Below are positions 49,710 to 56,711 of a DNA stretch of 64,000 nucleotides, piece by piece. The DNA comes from Acidobacteriota bacterium (GTDB lineage Bacteria > Acidobacteriota > JAAYUB01). The notes beneath the pieces were generated by a model, which saw only the letters and a list, made by a program, of their open reading frames with translations, searched no databases and was not told where the DNA came from. Positions within the stretch are counted from its first letter, which is position 1; every line of letters begins with the position of its first letter. The position numbers and the translations under genes are program-made. The stretch lies in contig JAGNHB010000012.1 of NCBI GenBank assembly GCA_018001935.1, positions 41,284 through 105,283 of the forward strand. Direction: 5' to 3'.

Positions 49710-50333
49710 GTGACTGACTTCATTCTGAGTGTTGACCTGGGGTGCATGGGGGACTTCACCGCCCTGTCGGTCTGCGAGATCGTCCGGCCGGGGGGGCCGC
49801 GCCGCGAACTGAGCGAGGAAGAGACGCCGAAGGTCTACCACTTCCGGCACCTTCACCGGATGAAGCGCGGGACCACCTACCCGGAGATCGTCGCCCTCAT
49901 CGCCCGGATGATGGACTCGCCCGAACTCCGGGGCCGGACCGATCTCGTGGTTGACCAAACCGGCGTCGGGCTTCCCGTGGTTCAAGACCTCCGCCGGGTC
50001 GGGCTGAACCCGAAGGGGATCGTCATCACCGCCGGGAACGAAGCCGCCGACGGGGCCGACGGCTCTTGTCACGTCCCGAAATCCTACCTCGTGTCGAGTG
50101 TCCAATTGGTCATGGGATACGGTCGGTTGAAGTGGGCCGCCCGGCTGGAACACGCCGAACTCCTGGAAGGCGAGCTCCGGGACTTTCAGATGAGGGTTAC
50201 CGCGACGGGCCGGGAGACCTTCAACGCCCGGGAGGGGGCGAACGATGACCTTGTGTTGTCGGTCGCGATGGCGGTATGGTATGGGGAGAACCGGATGCGG
50301 GAGATTTTCATGTGGGTTCCGCCCGGCTGGTGA
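49710..50333 (+). CDS. Large terminase nuclease domain, encoded separately
   Basis: A 207-residue RNase H-fold protein equal to the C-terminal half of a large terminase. It starts with the strand SVDLGCMGDFTALSV (Asp9, Asp15), then LVVDQTGVG (Asp82) and ends with the acidic pair in GANDDLVLSVAMA (Asp179, Asp180). The GTG start at 49710 has a strong GAGGAGG eight bases upstream, so it is translated on its own rather than by frameshift from the ATPase gene. With the ATPase it would form a two-chain packaging motor. Confidence 0.82.
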   Translation: MTDFILSVDLGCMGDFTALSVCEIVRPGGPRRELSEEETPKVYHFRHLHRMKRGTTYPEIVALIARMMDSPELRGRTDLVVDQTGVGLPVVQDLRRVGLNPKGIVITAGNEAADGADGSCHVPKSYLVSSVQLVMGYGRLKWAARLEHAELLEGELRDFQMRVTATGRETFNAREGANDDLVLSVAMAVWYGENRMREIFMWVPPGW

Positions 50334-50658
50334 AGTTCAAGCCACTTGAATTCAATGAATTGCATAATAGAGAGAATGTTTTACAACCTAACACAAACCC
50401 GCTCCCATGGCTCAGCTACGCATATCTTCAATGAAATGAGCGCATTGCGACTGTTAAAACACGTCTAGTTGACATAATGTTTCTTATCGGACACGACTTT
50501 TTATCTCACTCAAAACAAAGCAATTGCGTTTCTTCAGTCGAATTATGCGAGTTTTCGGATCGGCTTATATCAGCGTTTTGGCACGGAATATGCATACGAA
50601 AAACGCTATTGAAACGAATGAAACATATACGATAAAATACGGAACCAAGGAGGTGATT
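50334..50658. other. AT-rich intergenic region of the element
   Basis: A 325-base AT-rich stretch after the terminase genes. It contains the palindrome TTGAATTCAA (50346-50355), a half-copy TTTACAAC (50380-50387) of the operator-like palindrome at 51311-51331, and the promoter at 50609-50638. It may be a control region or origin. No gene is supported. Confidence 0.45.
50609..50638 (+). promoter_or_regulatory. Promoter for the helix-turn-helix gene
   Basis: TTGAAA at 50609-50614 and TAAAAT at 50633-50638, spacer 18 bases, followed by AAGGAGG and ATG 50659. It marks a separate transcription unit at the right end of the element. Confidence 0.5.
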
Positions 50659-50991
50659 ATGCAAGAGGAGACGAAGAGACGCGGGAGACCGCCGAAGGAT
50701 CGGGCCGGAGCGGGACGGGAGCGGGAGATGCAAGCGAAGAACGAAGCACTCCTTGCCAAGATCAACGAGATGCGCGCGGAGGTGGACGAAGTCCGGACGA
50801 TGTCGGTTGAGGAAGCCGCTGCCCGCCTGGGGGTGTCAACCGCCCTGGTCCGGGCGGAGATCGCCGCCGGTCGCCTGAGCTACTGCCCGATGGGCCGCCT
50901 GATCCGGATCACCGTCAAGGATCTCCGAGAGTACCTCGACAGGATCCGGACCCGCCGCCCGATCCCGGAAGCCGATCAAGAACCGGAATGA
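50659..50991 (+). CDS. Excisionase-family helix-turn-helix protein
   Basis: A 110-residue protein. An AT-hook-like RRGRPPKDR lies at the N-terminus, then a charged helix, then a MerR/excisionase-type helix-turn-helix (MSVEEAAARLGVSTALVRAEIAAGRLSYCPMGRLIRIT, about 55-95) that ends in a helix VKDLREYLDRI. AAGGAGG precedes the ATG by seven bases. It is a likely directionality factor or repressor for the integrase. Confidence 0.8.
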   Translation: MQEETKRRGRPPKDRAGAGREREMQAKNEALLAKINEMRAEVDEVRTMSVEEAAARLGVSTALVRAEIAAGRLSYCPMGRLIRITVKDLREYLDRIRTRRPIPEADQEPE

Positions 50992-51011
50992 GACACACAG
51001 GAGGTGAAACC

Positions 51012-51242
51012 ATGATCTGGACCGCAGAGAGCAACATCAAGCCGCCGACCTTCACCGACGAACCGGGGTCCGCCCGGTTGCGCGCGCTGGAACTGAAGCA
51101 GGGGCCCGAGGGGCTCGCCGTGACCGACCCGAAGACCGGGGAGGTGATCGGCCGCGAGACCTTCCGGGCCCATCACTCCCTGGCGGAAGGCCGGACCGCC
51201 GACCGGGACGCCCTGGCCGCCGCCGGATACCTCACGACCTGA
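51012..51242 (+). CDS. Small element protein, unknown
   Basis: A 76-residue protein starting at ATG 51012, with AGGAGGTGA before it. It has no recognised family. It is probably cotranscribed with the helix-turn-helix gene, 20 bases after its stop. Confidence 0.58.
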   Translation: MIWTAESNIKPPTFTDEPGSARLRALELKQGPEGLAVTDPKTGEVIGRETFRAHHSLAEGRTADRDALAAAGYLTT

Positions 51243-51310
51243 CCACCTGGGCGAAGAAGTGGGAAGAGTCCGGCGCTCTACCGGTCTTTTCCTGTTCCGA
51301 AACCGAAAAA

Positions 51311-51331
51311 GTTGTAAAATAGATTTACAAC
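51311..51331. promoter_or_regulatory. 21-bp operator-like palindrome
   Basis: GTTGTAAA-N5-TTTACAAC, a perfect 8-bp inverted repeat, lies 13 bases before the ATG of the exported cargo gene, so a bound protein would block transcription or translation. A half-site is at 50380-50387. Confidence 0.6.
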
Positions 51332-51343
51332 ACGGAGGCGTTT

Positions 51344-52003
51344 ATGAACAAGCTAGCAGGTATATTTCTAACATTCCTTGCTTTATCGTGGGGGTTTTCT
51401 GAGGATAAACCAAAGCCTGATAGATGGCGTGGGATGGTGCTGGATGAATCAACCAAGCAAGATGTATTAAAAGCGTTCGGCGAACCGAAAAAGAGGGAGA
51501 TGAACAAGATCACCCGGACACCGATCGATCGAATCCTTATTCCGGAGCATAACAAGAAGATTTTTGAGTACTGGACTTATGAACCGAAAGGCGATAAGCA
51601 GTTGCGAAATTTCGTCTTCTGTTTTTTCAAGGAAAAGCTGGCCCTCATCTCGATCGGTTTTCATTCGAAGCAAGGGCTCAACCCGAACGTGTTACCGACT
51701 ACTTATGGACTTGAGTTCTGGCCTGAGATTCCCGGTATTGCCCAAGCATTGATGCCCACCAAAATGGAGCGGGATGGTGGTCGAATATATCCCCAAACAT
51801 ATCCCAGTATTTATTGGTTGGTGGCGAAGGCAGAGCGATCCTATGTAATGGCAGGGGTCAATAACTTCAGCTGGGTTCCCAAAAGCGCCTTTAATATCAC
51901 AGATTCAGCCATGTCGTTTCCTGGCGAGGTGTGGGCCGTTGTTCTGATGAGCCGGACCCTGGAAGCTGCAAGTCAACCCGGTGCTGCGGATGTGTTGAAA
52001 TAA
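51344..52003 (+). CDS. AT-rich exported cargo protein with a BamE/SmpA-like segment
   Basis: A 219-residue protein with a signal peptide (MNKLAGIFLTFLALSWGFS). The segment MVLDESTKQDVLKAFGEPKK resembles the start of the SmpA/BamE fold (G-hTK-x-x-V-x-x-hh-G-x-P), suggesting an envelope protein that may bind another protein. The gene is strongly AT-rich compared with the rest of the element. GGAGG lies eight bases before the ATG and the 21-bp palindrome just upstream. It is the last gene before the right end and probably a cargo gene unrelated to element transfer. Confidence 0.7.
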   Translation: MNKLAGIFLTFLALSWGFSEDKPKPDRWRGMVLDESTKQDVLKAFGEPKKREMNKITRTPIDRILIPEHNKKIFEYWTYEPKGDKQLRNFVFCFFKEKLALISIGFHSKQGLNPNVLPTTYGLEFWPEIPGIAQALMPTKMERDGGRIYPQTYPSIYWLVAKAERSYVMAGVNNFSWVPKSAFNITDSAMSFPGEVWAVVLMSRTLEAASQPGAADVLK

Positions 52004-52011
52004 GCTAACAC

Positions 52012-52063
52012 GGACACGGGAGAATCCCTGCGCTGACGGAGGGTTTTTCTTCTCCGGGTGTCC
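52012..52063 (+). terminator. Terminator-like hairpin after the cargo gene
   Basis: A nested structure: an inner stem CCCT/AGGG followed by TTTTT (52025-52048) inside an outer imperfect stem GGACACGGGAGAA (52012-52024) and TTCTCCGGGTGTCC (52050-52063). It lies nine bases after the stop codon. Confidence 0.5.
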
Positions 52064-52196
52064 GGGACCACCCGGCCGACCGCACAGGATGGCCCAGGAG
52101 CCGCGCGCGGGAGGGGGGCCGCTACCCTACCATAGGCCGATTGGGGATCGTTCATCCTGGGGCAGCGTGGGCATTTTCTCCACCAATTCAAAAAAT

Positions 52197-52430
52197 CTTG
52201 ACGCTTGCCTTTGACGATCTTGAACCGGATTCCGCCATGCGAGCCGATTCACACGATTCTTTGAAACCAAAAAACCTTGACGCCGGGTACAAATCAGGGG
52301 AATTCGGGGTCACCTGTGGTCTGCGTCCGCCCACGAATAACCCGACCAAAACGGAGCCGAGCACTAACCCGCATGGATACGGGATAAACAGAAAAAGCGA
52401 CGCCCAAAAAAACTTGACGATTTCTTGACA
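52197..52430. promoter_or_regulatory. Right arm-type sites (candidate integrase binding)
   Basis: CTTGACG occurs at 52197-52203, 52276-52282 and 52413-52419, TTTGACG at 52210-52216 and CTTGACA at 52424-52430. The last pair, CTTGACGATTTCTTGACA, matches the left pair at 40951-40968 with one difference and the same 11-bp spacing. The whole stretch 52064-52545 is otherwise without a supported gene. Confidence 0.5.
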
Positions 52431-52510
52431 GTGGGAAGAAAAAACAGGGAATTTTTCGCCGAAATTGGCAAGAATACCGGGTAAAACAGTTCTCAATGGA
52501 AGGAAAAGAA

Positions 52511-52542
52511 AAGAGCCGCATCTGATTGATACGGCTCTTTTT
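52511..52542. terminator. Element-supplied bidirectional terminator next to the tRNA
   Basis: AAGAGCCG...CGGCTCTT with an internal imperfect loop, T-tract to the right on the plus strand (52538-52542) and A-tract to the left (52503-52510), giving T's on the minus strand. It lies immediately after the tRNA 3' end and replaces the displaced host terminator at 40811-40838. Confidence 0.7.
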
Positions 52543-52545
52543 GTC

Positions 52546-52621
52546 TGGTACGCCTGGCGCGAGTCGAACGCGCGACCCCTGGTTCCGGAGACCAGTGCTC
52601 TATCCACTGAGCTACAGGCGC
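52546..52621 (-). tRNA. tRNA-Arg (anticodon CCG)
   Basis: The minus strand folds as a complete tRNA of 76 bases with encoded CCA. Acceptor GCGCCTG pairs with CAGGCGT (one G-U), D arm is GCTC/GAGC, the anticodon stem is CTGGT/ACCAG with loop CTCCGGA and anticodon CCG, and the T arm is GCGCG/CGCGC with loop TTCGACT. It reads CGG codons. The 3' half, to the anticodon stem, is the right attachment repeat and therefore comes from the element. Confidence 0.97.
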
Positions 52622-52675
52622 CGAAAAACGAACCCTATCACAGGTGGGGGCGGAGGTCAAGGGGAAAGGTGCGGG

Positions 52676-52974
52676 TACGCCGGTGCGGGTACGCCGGGCG
52701 AGCCGAGCCCGGCGGATGGGGTGAGGGGTGGAAGGGGTCGGCGGGACGTTTGCGCGAGGTGCGGCCGGGGGGGGTGTCGCGCGCCTCGGCTCGGCGCGCG
52801 TACGCCGGTGCGGGTACGCCGGGCAAGCCGAGCCCGGCGGATGGGGGTGAGGGGTGGAAGGGGTCGGCGGGACGTTTGCGCGAGGTGCGGCCGGGGGAAT
52901 GTCGCGCGCCTCGGCTCGGCGCGCGTACGCTCGGCGCGCGTACGCTCGGCGCGCGTACGCTCGGCGCGCGTACG
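52676..52974. repeat. 125-bp tandem duplication followed by a 15-bp tandem repeat
   Basis: Bases 52676-52800 are repeated at 52801-52925 with few changes. The second copy runs into four exact 15-bp units CTCGGCGCGCGTACG at 52915-52974. Together with 52622-52675 and 52975-53103 this makes a 480-base region upstream of the GGDEF gene with no supported gene, at the junction of element and host. CGCGCG and GTACGC cores make it prone to slippage. Confidence 0.85.
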
Positions 52975-53103
52975 GGGTTGCTTTTTCCTTGACTTCGGGG
53001 CGGTCCTCGCGTACGTTGAGGCCGCGAGAACCGGGAAACGTGAGCGGGGGGGACCCGCTCGTCCGGCCGGAACCGCCCCCCGGGGGCCGGGGGGTGATAA
53101 CCC

Positions 53104-54870
53104 GTGTGTTCCCAGGGTGCCGACGACATGATCAGACGCTGCCTGACCCGTACCGCCGCCGAGCCGGAGGCCCCCGCCGAGGGGAGCTGCATGGCCGACG
53201 CCCTCTGCCGGGCCCTCTCGGCCATCACCGGCACCCTGGACTTCCAGGAGCTGGTGGAGCGGATCCTCCGAAACCTCCGGGTGGTGGTCCCCAACGACTC
53301 CGCCAACATCATGCTGGTGGAGGGGGGCACCCTCCAGTCCCTCATCCACTTCCCCTACGACCGGAACGAGCGCGTGAACTGGATCAAGCAGTTCCGGGGC
53401 GACGACCTCACCACCCTCCGCTGGATGACCGAGAACCAGGCCCCCCTGGTCATCGCCCACACCGACATCTACGAGGGGTGGGTCAAGAACGACGAGACCG
53501 CCTGGATCAAGTCCTACGCCGGGGCCCCCCTCATTGCCAAGGGCGCGGTGATGGGCTTCCTGAGCGTCAACAGCAGCACGCCCGGCTTCTACTCCGAGGC
53601 CGACGGCACCAACCTGCAGGCGTTCGCCGACCAGGCGGCGGTGGCCCTGGAGAACGCCCGGCTCTACGACCTCGCCCAGCAGGAACTGGCGGAGCGCAAA
53701 AGGGCCGAGGCCGCCCTCAAGGAGTACCAGGAGCACCTGGAGGAACTGGTCCACGAGCGGACGGCGGAACTCGAGTCCGCCAACGAGCGCCTCCAGTCCG
53801 AGATCGTGGTCCGGCTTCGCGCGGAGAACGCCGAGCGGGCGGCCCGGCGCTTCGCCGAGGCGCTCCGGGACGCGGGCCTCGTCCTGTCCTCCAGCCTGGA
53901 GTTCGACCGGGTGGTGGACCAGGTCCTGGAGCAGATCGGCCGGGTGATCCCCTACGACGCCGCGGGGATCTTCGTGGTGGAGGACGAGCAGGTCCGACTG
54001 ATCCGGGCCCGTCCCGCCCCGGAGCCGGCGGCCGGGGAGGCGGGCGCCCCCGGCGGGGCGCTGCCCCGGGAGACCCCCTCCCACCTCGGGGAGATGGTCC
54101 GGACCCTCGGCCCCGCCGCCATCACGGACACCGCCGCCGCCGGGCTGCCGGACGGGGCCTTCGCGCCCTTCGCCGGGACGCGGTCCTGGGTCGGCGCGCC
54201 GGTGATGGCCAAGGGGCGGGTGATCGCCTGCCTCTCCCTCCACAAGTTCGCCGGGGAGCCCTACGAGCCCGCCCAGGCGGAACAGCTGCTGGCCTTCGCG
54301 GGCCACGCCGCCCTGGCCCTCGAGAACGCCCGGCTCTTCGCGGAAGTCCGCCTCCTGGCCGTCACCGACCCCCTGACCCGGCTGTACAACCGGCGCCAGT
54401 TCTTCGTCCTGGCCCAGCACGAGTTCCAGCGCTGCCGGCGCTCGCGCAAGCCCATCTCCCTGCTCATGTCGGACATCGACCACTTCAAACGGGTCAACGA
54501 CACGTGGGGGCACGTGGCGGGGGACGTGGTCCTCAAGGCCGTGGCGAGCCGCTTCCGGAACTCGCTGCGGGCCAACGACGTCATCGGGCGCTACGGCGGC
54601 GAGGAGTTCGCCATCCTGCTGCCCGAGACCGACACCGCCGCGGCCGCCCAGGTGGCCGACAGCATCCGGCTCGTGGTCGCCGCGGCGGCGGTCGAGACCG
54701 AGGCGGACTCGATCCCCGTGACGGTGAGTCTCGGGGTGGCGGGGCGGGCGGGCGAGGCGGAGGAGTCCCTGGAGAGCGTGCTCCGCCGGGCGGACCAGGC
54801 CCTGTACCACGCCAAGGCCGGCGGACGCAACCGGGTCTGTCGGGCGGACGAAGAATCCTTGCAGAGCTGA
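53104..54870 (+). CDS. Diguanylate cyclase with two GAF domains
   Basis: A 588-residue cytoplasmic signalling protein. GAF 1 covers about residues 40-190, a coiled coil about 190-245 (ELAERKRAEAALKEYQEHLEEL), GAF 2 about 250-415, and GGDEF about 420-580 with GGEEF at 498-502. An inhibitory I-site RAND (489-492) sits in the usual place, so product feedback by cyclic di-GMP is likely. It makes cyclic di-GMP under control of ligands or partners sensed by the GAF domains. Start is GTG 53104 (GGGGGTGAT upstream) or ATG 53128. The next gene follows 10 bases after the stop. Confidence 0.9.
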   Translation: MCSQGADDMIRRCLTRTAAEPEAPAEGSCMADALCRALSAITGTLDFQELVERILRNLRVVVPNDSANIMLVEGGTLQSLIHFPYDRNERVNWIKQFRGDDLTTLRWMTENQAPLVIAHTDIYEGWVKNDETAWIKSYAGAPLIAKGAVMGFLSVNSSTPGFYSEADGTNLQAFADQAAVALENARLYDLAQQELAERKRAEAALKEYQEHLEELVHERTAELESANERLQSEIVVRLRAENAERAARRFAEALRDAGLVLSSSLEFDRVVDQVLEQIGRVIPYDAAGIFVVEDEQVRLIRARPAPEPAAGEAGAPGGALPRETPSHLGEMVRTLGPAAITDTAAAGLPDGAFAPFAGTRSWVGAPVMAKGRVIACLSLHKFAGEPYEPAQAEQLLAFAGHAALALENARLFAEVRLLAVTDPLTRLYNRRQFFVLAQHEFQRCRRSRKPISLLMSDIDHFKRVNDTWGHVAGDVVLKAVASRFRNSLRANDVIGRYGGEEFAILLPETDTAAAAQVADSIRLVVAAAAVETEADSIPVTVSLGVAGRAGEAEESLESVLRRADQALYHAKAGGRNRVCRADEESLQS

Positions 54871-54880
54871 GTGAACGAAC

Positions 54881-55873
54881 ATGAAACCCGAGATCATCGT
54901 CACCGTCGGTCCCGCTTCCGAGTCCACCCCGGTCCTGAGGGCGATGCTGGACGCCGGGGCCGACACCTTCCGCGTCAACCTCGCCCACGCCGACCCGTCC
55001 TGGCTGAGCGATTTCTTCTCCCGTTTCAAGGGACTCCGGAGGAGCGCAACCCCCGTCCCGGTGATCGCCGACCTGCCGGGGCGCAAGCTCCGCACGGGCG
55101 ACCTCCTGATGGAGTTGGACCTGCTGCCGGGGGAGCGCGTCCGTCTCGGGACCCAGCCGGGGGCGACGATGTGGGACAAGGTGATCCCCTGGGAACCGCC
55201 GGACCCGTGCCCCCCCCTGGGGCCGGGGCGGGTCCTCTCGCTGCGGGACGGGCGGATCATCCTGGAGGTGGAGGAGGTCCCGGAGCCGCCGCGGAAGGGC
55301 TACGTCTGCCGGGTGATCAAGGGGGGGCGGGCGGTCAACCGGATGGGCATCTCCTTCGAGGGCGCCTCCGCCGCCCTGTTCGGCCTGCTCCCCGACCGCT
55401 TGCGGATTGCGGTGGGGGAGGGGGTCACCCGCCTTCTGCTGTCGTTCTGCGAGGGGCCCGAGGACATCTCCGGGACCGTCTCCGCCTGCCAGCGCCTGGG
55501 GGCGAGCACGGTGGAGCCGATCCCCAAGATCGAGACCGCGGAGGCCCTGCGGAACCTCGACCTCTTCCTCCCTTCCGTGCGGACCGTGTGCGTCGCGCGG
55601 GGAGACCTGGGGACGCACCTGCCGCCGCACGAACTCGGGAAGGCGGAGACGGCCGTCCTGGAGAAGGCGCGAAAGGCCGGGCGGCGGGTCCTGGTGGCGG
55701 GGGAGGTGCTCATGGGGTGCCTCCACCTGGGGAGGCCGTCCCGGGCGGAGGCGGTGGCGGTGCGGTACGCGCTGGAGAACGGGGCGGCGGGGTTCATCCT
55801 GTCGGACGAGACGGCGGTGGGGCCGGACCCGGCCCAGGCCGTGAAGGCCCTGTGCGCGCTGGTGAAAGCTTGA
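54881..55873 (+). CDS. Short pyruvate-kinase-like protein lacking the C-terminal domain
   Basis: A 330-residue TIM-barrel protein with pyruvate-kinase motifs in degenerate form: IIVTVGPASESTPVLRAMLDAGADTFRVNLAHA, DLPGRKLRTG for the usual GPKIRTG, PIPKIETAEALRNLD with the catalytic-site Lys, VARGDLG and FILSDETAVGPDPAQAV for the SGETA loop. True pyruvate kinases are about 470 residues; the allosteric C-terminal domain is absent here and the B-domain seems short. It may be a pyruvate kinase paralogue with another phosphotransfer substrate. It lies directly after the cyclase gene. Confidence 0.78.
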   Translation: MKPEIIVTVGPASESTPVLRAMLDAGADTFRVNLAHADPSWLSDFFSRFKGLRRSATPVPVIADLPGRKLRTGDLLMELDLLPGERVRLGTQPGATMWDKVIPWEPPDPCPPLGPGRVLSLRDGRIILEVEEVPEPPRKGYVCRVIKGGRAVNRMGISFEGASAALFGLLPDRLRIAVGEGVTRLLLSFCEGPEDISGTVSACQRLGASTVEPIPKIETAEALRNLDLFLPSVRTVCVARGDLGTHLPPHELGKAETAVLEKARKAGRRVLVAGEVLMGCLHLGRPSRAEAVAVRYALENGAAGFILSDETAVGPDPAQAVKALCALVKA

Positions 55874-55874
55874 G

Positions 55875-56003
55875 GCACCCGCAACAAGTCGCGAAAAGGA
55901 GACATCCCGCGAATAACGACCATGGGCGCGAATTCCCGACACTCATGATTGATGAGCCCGTAAAAAGTCGCGAAAGGGAGATTTCCCGCGAATAACACGA
56001 ATA
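55875..56003. repeat. Two copies of a dispersed GTCGCGAAAGGGAG element
   Basis: Copy 1 begins GCACCCGCAACAAGTCGCGA at 55875; copy 2, GTCGCGAAAGGGAGATTTCC at 55967, runs on into CCCGCGAATAACACGAATA. A third copy lies at 56481-56530. Each ends in CCCGCGAAT followed by AT-rich CACGAAT units. They make up most of the 268-base gap before the next gene. Confidence 0.75.
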
Positions 56004-56141
56004 TACGCGAATTTATAACACGAATAATATCTAGCAGTTTTTGAATTCTGATTCGCGTTTATTCGCGTGATTCGCGGGCAAAATGCGACTTTTTGCGTGG
56101 ATGCGTCGGAGAGGGGTTGAATCCAAATCAGGAGGGAACGC

Positions 56142-56435
56142 ATGAGCGCGATCGAGGTGAGCCGGGCACACCGGCTGGGGTTCGAGGAGGCCGGCCGCCG
56201 GGTGCGTGCCATGCTGGCGGACCTGCAGGCGCGATCCAGCACCTTCGAGGAAGTGACCGTGACCTGGAGCGCGGACGGCCGGGACTGCACCTTTGCGGGG
56301 CAGGGGGTCTCGGGGACCATCCGCGTCGAAGCGGAGTCGGTGACCGTGACGCTGACGCTGGAGGGGATGATGTCCATGTTCCGCTCCGTCGCCCGGGACA
56401 AGATCGACGAGAAACTGGCGCTGCACCTGATGTGA
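56142..56435 (+). CDS. Polyhydroxyalkanoic acid system-type small protein
   Basis: A 97-residue protein with the layout of the 'putative polyhydroxyalkanoic acid system protein' family: an N-terminal IEVSRAHRLGFEEAGRRVRAML helix, a beta-sheet with TVTWSADGRDCTFAGQGVSGTIRV, and a C-terminal helix VARDKIDEKLALHL. GGAGGGA lies seven bases before the ATG. The function in that family is unproven, and no PHA synthase gene is nearby. Confidence 0.72.
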   Translation: MSAIEVSRAHRLGFEEAGRRVRAMLADLQARSSTFEEVTVTWSADGRDCTFAGQGVSGTIRVEAESVTVTLTLEGMMSMFRSVARDKIDEKLALHLM

Positions 56436-56480
56436 GGGGGTCCGGCCCCTCTCCGGATCGCCCGGCCGGGCTTCCTTGAA

Positions 56481-56600
56481 GCACCCGCAACACGTCGCGA
56501 AAGGGAGATTTCCCGCGAATCACGCGAATCGTCGCGAATCGGAACTGACGGCCCCGTAAAAAGGCCGGGCCTATCGAACCACAAAGAACGCAAAGACACG
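56481..56600. repeat. Third GTCGCGAAAGGGAG copy and a CACAAAGAACGC copy
   Basis: Bases 56481-56530 repeat the element found at 55875 and 55967. Bases 56545-56570 carry CGGCCCCGTAAAAAGGCC, related to sequences near 15594 and 55952. Bases 56577-56600 carry ACCACAAAGAACGCAAAGA, seen also at 15454. Confidence 0.7.
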
Positions 56601-56635
56601 AATTGCTGAATACCTGGCCTGCCCCTTCTCCCGTC

Positions 56636-56664
56636 TTGACTTCCGGACGCTTCCCATGCATAAT
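56636..56664 (+). promoter_or_regulatory. Sigma70-like promoter of the symporter-guaA operon
   Basis: TTGACT at 56636-56641 and CATAAT at 56659-56664 with a 17-base spacer. Transcription would start near 56671, 41 bases before the symporter ATG. Of the promoters found in the window it has the best combined match. Confidence 0.65.
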
Positions 56665-56711
56665 GAGCCTCCGTTCTTTCACCGTGCCGACATTCACGCG
56701 AGGGGGAGGGT

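Larger units (their letters stand above)
40846..52594 (+). mobile_element. Integrated element at tRNA-Arg(CCG): satellite-like, with terminase genes but no virion genes
   Basis: An 11.7-kb insertion bounded by 49-bp direct repeats. The right repeat is the 3' half of an intact tRNA-Arg; the left repeat is the displaced copy. All recognised genes point rightward: integrase, a putative regulator, three small proteins, AEP-type primase, DUF3631 ATPase, a small Cys-rich protein, a ParB/Topo VI-A-like fusion, a small protein, small terminase, split large terminase (ATPase and nuclease), a helix-turn-helix protein, an unknown protein and an AT-rich exported cargo protein. No portal, capsid, tail or lysis gene is seen. 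Base composition is visibly lower in GC than the flanks. It is best read as a phage satellite or a strongly reduced prophage. Confidence 0.88.

Noticed and set aside
48920..50333. Programmed frameshift joining the two terminase halves
   Set aside because: A stop, a 10-base gap with a strong ribosome-binding site and a separate start are present, and no slippery sequence is seen at the junction.
50469..50474. TTGACA as a -35 box in the element's AT-rich region
   Set aside because: No acceptable -10 lies 16-18 bases downstream.
52141..52428. A 95-residue frame at the right end of the element
   Set aside because: No ribosome-binding site, no family similarity, and it spans the repeated CTTGACG sites; it is better read as integrase arm region.
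52915..52974. CRISPR-like array of 15-bp units
   Set aside because: The units are directly adjacent with no spacers and no cas genes are present.
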